Of a stretch of DNA of 43,539 bases, positions 41,163 to 43,539 are shown piece by piece. Location of the stretch: NCBI RefSeq assembly GCF_009604385.1, contig NZ_WEGJ01000046.1, forward strand, positions 1 to 43,539, in the 5' to 3' direction. This stretch comes from Streptomyces smaragdinus. GTDB lineage: Bacteria; Actinomycetota; Actinomycetes; Streptomycetales; Streptomycetaceae. A program made the position numbers and the translations under genes. Numbering within the stretch: the stretch's first letter is position 1; each line of letters opens with the position of its first letter. The notes beneath the pieces are model-generated. The model saw only the letters and a program-made list of their open reading frames with translations. It made no database searches and was not told the DNA's origin.

Positions 41163-41726
41163 TCACGCCCCCTCGCTGTGGCGCCGGTAGTAGCGCCTGA
41201 CGCGGACCCGGTTGCCGCACCGTGCCGCCGAGCACCAGCGGCGGCGGGGGTGCGCGGGGAGGAAGAGCATCCGGCAGTCGGGGGCCTCGCACCGGCGGAC
41301 CTTGGTGATGCCGGGGTCGGTCAGCAGGTCGACGGCCGCGTCGGCGAGCTGCGCCAGCAGTTGCGGCCGTTCGGCGCCCTCGCGGACCTGACGGGCGACG
41401 AGGGCGCCGTCGGTGCCGGTCGTCAGCATCCGGTGGGCGGGGGCGGCGCGGACGGCGCGGTTGACGGCCTCGATCGACTCCATGTGGGGCGGGCGCCCCT
41501 CCCGCGCCCGCTCCACCGCGTCCTCCACGTGCTCGCGCAGCCGTCGTACGGCGGTCAGGTCGGCGGCGACGAGGGGACCGTCCGGCGGGGTGAGCCGGTG
41601 GGCCTGGGCTTCGAGCCAGGCGGCGAAGTCCCGGGGGTCGTCCAGCGCGTCGATGTCGCCGTCCGGGGTGTGCGCACGGGTGTTGAGCAGGTCCAGCGCG
41701 AGGGGTTCACCAGTCAGCAGGTCCAC
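41163..41726 (-). CDS. CGNR zinc-finger / ABATE-domain regulator
   Basis: A 187-residue regulator. The N-terminal ABATE domain starts MDLLTGEPLALDLLNTR, and the C-terminal zinc finger reads CEAPDCRMLFLPAHPRRRWC, then SAARCGNRVRVRRYYRR, with the CGNR signature. GTG 41726 is preferred to the longer GTG at 41756: on the minus strand a TAGCAT -10 box (41739-41734) is followed by exactly seven bases before this codon, a leaderless geometry, and family members begin at this point. It is divergent from the hydrolase fusion and probably regulates it. Confidence 0.85.
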   Translation of the reverse strand: MDLLTGEPLALDLLNTRAHTPDGDIDALDDPRDFAAWLEAQAHRLTPPDGPLVAADLTAVRRLREHVEDAVERAREGRPPHMESIEAVNRAVRAAPAHRMLTTGTDGALVARQVREGAERPQLLAQLADAAVDLLTDPGITKVRRCEAPDCRMLFLPAHPRRRWCSAARCGNRVRVRRYYRRHSEGA

Positions 41727-41749
41727 GATGCTAATGCTACCCAACGCCG

Positions 41750-41779
41750 TTGACACGTTAGGAGACCGGCCGCTAAAAC
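41750..41779 (+). promoter_or_regulatory. promoter of the hydrolase-NmrA fusion gene
   Basis: TTGACA (41750-41755) and TAAAAC (41774-41779) are separated by 18 bp. Transcription would start near 41786, 26 bp before the ATG, leaving room for GAAAGG at 41799-41804. Confidence 0.55.
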
Positions 41780-41811
41780 TAATGCATCATCAAGCCTGAA
41801 AGGCATGTGAC

Positions 41812-43248
41812 ATGACGACCGTCGCCCACCTCAGCCACCGGTACGCCGACGTCGACGGCGTGCGGGTCTTCTACCGGGAGACCGGCCCGGCACACGGCCT
41901 CCCCCTCCTGCTGCTGCACGGCTTCCCGTCCGCCTCCCACCAGTTCCGCCGCCTGATGGACGCCCTGGGCACGCGCTTCCGCCTGATCGCCCCCGACTAC
42001 CCGGGCTTCGGCCACACAGAGGCGCCGGAGGGCTTCACGTACTCCTTCGACGGACTGGCGGACGTGATGGACGGCTTCGTCGAGAAGCTGGGGCTGGACC
42101 GGTTCGTGCTGTACGTCTTCGACTTCGGCGGCCCCGTCGGCCTGCGGCTGGCCGCCCGGAACCCGTCACGGATCGCGGGCCTGATCGTGCAGAACGCCAA
42201 CGCGTACGAGGAGGGCCTGTCCGCCCTCGCCAAGGAGACGATCGCGGCCCCCGCCGACCGACTGGGCGACCTGTTCACGCTGCCGGTCACCCGCGGCCAG
42301 TACGAGGACGGCGCCGGCGACACCGAACGGATGGCCCCCGACGGCTGGACGCTCGACCAGCACTTCCTCGACCTGCCCGGCCGCAGGGAGGCCCAACTGG
42401 CCCTGGCCCTCGACTACAAGAGCAACGTGGCCCTCTATCCCCAGTGGCAGCAGTGGCTGCGCGACCACCGCCCTCCCACGCTGATCCTCTGGGGCACCGG
42501 AGACCGGATCTTCCCGCCGGCCGGCGCCCACGCCTACCTGCGCGACCTCCCCGACGCCGAACTGCACCTCTTCGACACCGGCCACTTCGCCCTGGAGGAG
42601 AGCCTCCCCGAGATCGCCCCGCTGATCGCCGGCTTCCTGACCCGCCGAAGCCGCCTGAGACTCGCGGTCATAGGCGCCACGGGACACCTCGGCGGCATCA
42701 TCGCGGGCGAAGCCTCGGCCCGTGGCCACCAGGTCACCCCCCTCCACCGCCCGGCGGTCGACGTCACGGACCCCCGCTCGATCACCCGGGCCGTCCACGG
42801 CCACGACGCGGTGATCGTCGCGGTGAAGGGCCCCGACCGCCTGGTCCCCCGAGCCGCCGAAGCCCTCCTGCGCGGCCTCCCCGAGGCCGGCGTCCCCCGC
42901 CTGCTCTTCGTCGGCGGCGGCGGCAGCCTCGAGTACGCTCCCGGCCTCCGCTTCATCGACTCCCCGGACTTCCCCCCGCAGTACCTCGAAACGGCCCGCG
43001 ACCAGGCGGAAGCCCTGACAATCCTCCGCACGGCGACCACCCCCGTCGCCTGGACCTACGCCAGCCCGCCCCCACTCCACCTGACCCCGGGCCCCAGAAC
43101 GAACACCCACCGCACGGCGGCCGGCGACACCCCCCTCACGGACGCCGACGGCGAGAGCCGCATCACGACGGGCGACTACGCGGCGGCGATCGTGGACGCC
43201 GTGGAACACCACACGTACATCCGCGAACGCTTCACGGCGGCGTACTGA
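41812..43248 (+). CDS. alpha/beta-hydrolase fused to an NmrA-like NAD(P)-binding domain
   Basis: A 478-residue two-domain protein. Residues 1-278 are an alpha/beta-hydrolase of the epoxide hydrolase/dehalogenase group: LLLLHGFPS (33-41), nucleophile Asp104 in YVFDFGGPVG, acid Asp231 in LWGTGDRIFPP and His258 in TGHFALEE. Residues ~282-478 form a Rossmann domain with VIGATGHLGG (286-295), as in atypical SDR/NmrA proteins, joined by a short TRRSRLR linker. The two are usually separate genes. GAAAGG stands 7 nt before the ATG. The fused activities suggest hydrolysis followed or preceded by reduction of one substrate; this is inference. Confidence 0.87.
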   Translation: MTTVAHLSHRYADVDGVRVFYRETGPAHGLPLLLLHGFPSASHQFRRLMDALGTRFRLIAPDYPGFGHTEAPEGFTYSFDGLADVMDGFVEKLGLDRFVLYVFDFGGPVGLRLAARNPSRIAGLIVQNANAYEEGLSALAKETIAAPADRLGDLFTLPVTRGQYEDGAGDTERMAPDGWTLDQHFLDLPGRREAQLALALDYKSNVALYPQWQQWLRDHRPPTLILWGTGDRIFPPAGAHAYLRDLPDAELHLFDTGHFALEESLPEIAPLIAGFLTRRSRLRLAVIGATGHLGGIIAGEASARGHQVTPLHRPAVDVTDPRSITRAVHGHDAVIVAVKGPDRLVPRAAEALLRGLPEAGVPRLLFVGGGGSLEYAPGLRFIDSPDFPPQYLETARDQAEALTILRTATTPVAWTYASPPPLHLTPGPRTNTHRTAAGDTPLTDADGESRITTGDYAAAIVDAVEHHTYIRERFTAAY

Positions 43249-43272
43249 CACCCACCGCCCGCCCGAAGAACG

Positions 43273-43307
43273 CGAAGGGCCCCACCGCAAAACGGTGGGG
43301 CCCTTCG
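43273..43307. terminator. terminator after the hydrolase fusion gene
   Basis: A perfect 15-bp stem, CGAAGGGCCCCACCG (43273-43287) with CGGTGGGGCCCTTCG (43293-43307), with loop CAAAA. It lies between this gene and the tRNA gene that converges on it. Confidence 0.92.
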
Positions 43308-43328
43308 ACATCGTGCCCGGTGAGGCAC

Positions 43329-43416
43329 TGGCGGAGGATACGAGATTCGAACTCGTGAGGGGTTGCCCCCAACACGCTTTCCAAGCGTGCGCCCTAGGCC
43401 ACTAGGCGAATCCTCC
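43329..43416 (-). tRNA. tRNA-Ser (anticodon GGA)
   Basis: Read on the minus strand: acceptor GGAGGAT pairs with ATCCTCC. The T-arm contains GTTCGAATC and the anticodon loop TTGGAAA (GGA, reading UCC/UCU). A long variable arm (TTGGGGGCAACCCC) is typical of serine tRNAs. Discriminator G and an encoded CCA (43331-43329) follow. Confidence 0.95.
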
Positions 43417-43539
43417 GTGGAGAACAGTACAAGACGGCGGGGGGTGCTCGCGAACCGGTTCGGGTGGGGGTGGGAGACGTTGTGGACCATGAAGACGAAG
43501 TCGGTGAGCGCCGGCGAGTAGGCGGCGCCTCCCGCGCAG
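43417..43539. other. window edge without assignable gene
   Basis: About 120 bp upstream of the tRNA gene, which should hold its promoter. Short open frames exist on both strands but none shows a start, ribosome site and family motif. Confidence 0.4.

Noticed and set aside
43329..43416. tRNA-Ser as an integration site of a mobile element
   Set aside because: No integrase, excisionase or repeated tRNA 3' end was seen in the window.
43176..43490. A 104-codon minus-strand open frame through the tRNA
   Set aside because: It crosses a tRNA gene and a terminator and has no ribosome site or motif.
1..43539. A biosynthetic gene cluster around the transporters and ABC-F gene
   Set aside because: No polyketide, peptide, terpene or RiPP core enzyme is present; the resistance-type genes stand alone.

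Overview
The window is a piece of an actinobacterial chromosome, almost certainly Streptomyces. The DNA is very GC-rich with strong third-position GC bias. It carries Tat and Sec exporters of polymer-degrading enzymes, LLM-type F420-dependent and CGNR/ABATE family proteins, several apparently leaderless genes, and a DasR-like chitinase promoter. No transposase, integrase, phage gene, CRISPR array or replication origin was seen.

Left part (1-13.8 kb): the tail of an isocitrate lyase/PEP mutase family gene; a secreted SGNH lipase; a ClpX paralogue lying away from any clpP; an MFS exporter with an odd in-frame stop at its front; a divergent MFS/ArsR-type regulator pair; a quinone-oxidoreductase-like enzyme; an ABC-F ribosome-protection ATPase preceded by a leaderless 10-codon leader peptide and competing hairpins; a secreted family 8 polysaccharide lyase; a GDT1-type manganese exporter behind a yybP-ykoY manganese riboswitch; and a cytosolic Ser/Thr protein kinase.

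Middle (13.8-32.2 kb): a secreted GH18 chitinase with a dre-like site in its promoter; a coupled pair of a Tat-exported PHP phosphoesterase and an unknown protein; a large M4 metalloprotease with a C-terminal propeller-like half and a divergent LuxR-type regulator; a propeller-like lipoprotein; a flavohaemoglobin-like protein; a SCO3897/LppU-type membrane protein; a deaminase/LLM oxidoreductase pair; an Lrp regulator; an ABC exporter-TetR operon with two overlapping TetR-type operators; a gene fusing a MerR domain to two DNA sliding-clamp domains; and a twice-frameshifted gene remnant.

Right part (32.2-43.5 kb): the most interesting block. A tightly coupled three-gene operon (reading right to left) encodes a 1504-residue caspase-STAND NTPase-propeller protein, an LCAT-type serine lipase/acyltransferase, and a pentapeptide-rich protein with two C-terminal membrane segments. 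A divergent gene encodes a degenerate Nudix-like protein. The architecture (sensor propeller, NTPase switch, protease, lipase, membrane protein) resembles a bacterial conflict or regulated-cell-death system. The window closes with a CGNR regulator divergent from an alpha/beta-hydrolase-NmrA fusion gene and a tRNA-Ser(GGA).

All functional calls come from reading motifs in the translated sequence; no database search was possible.
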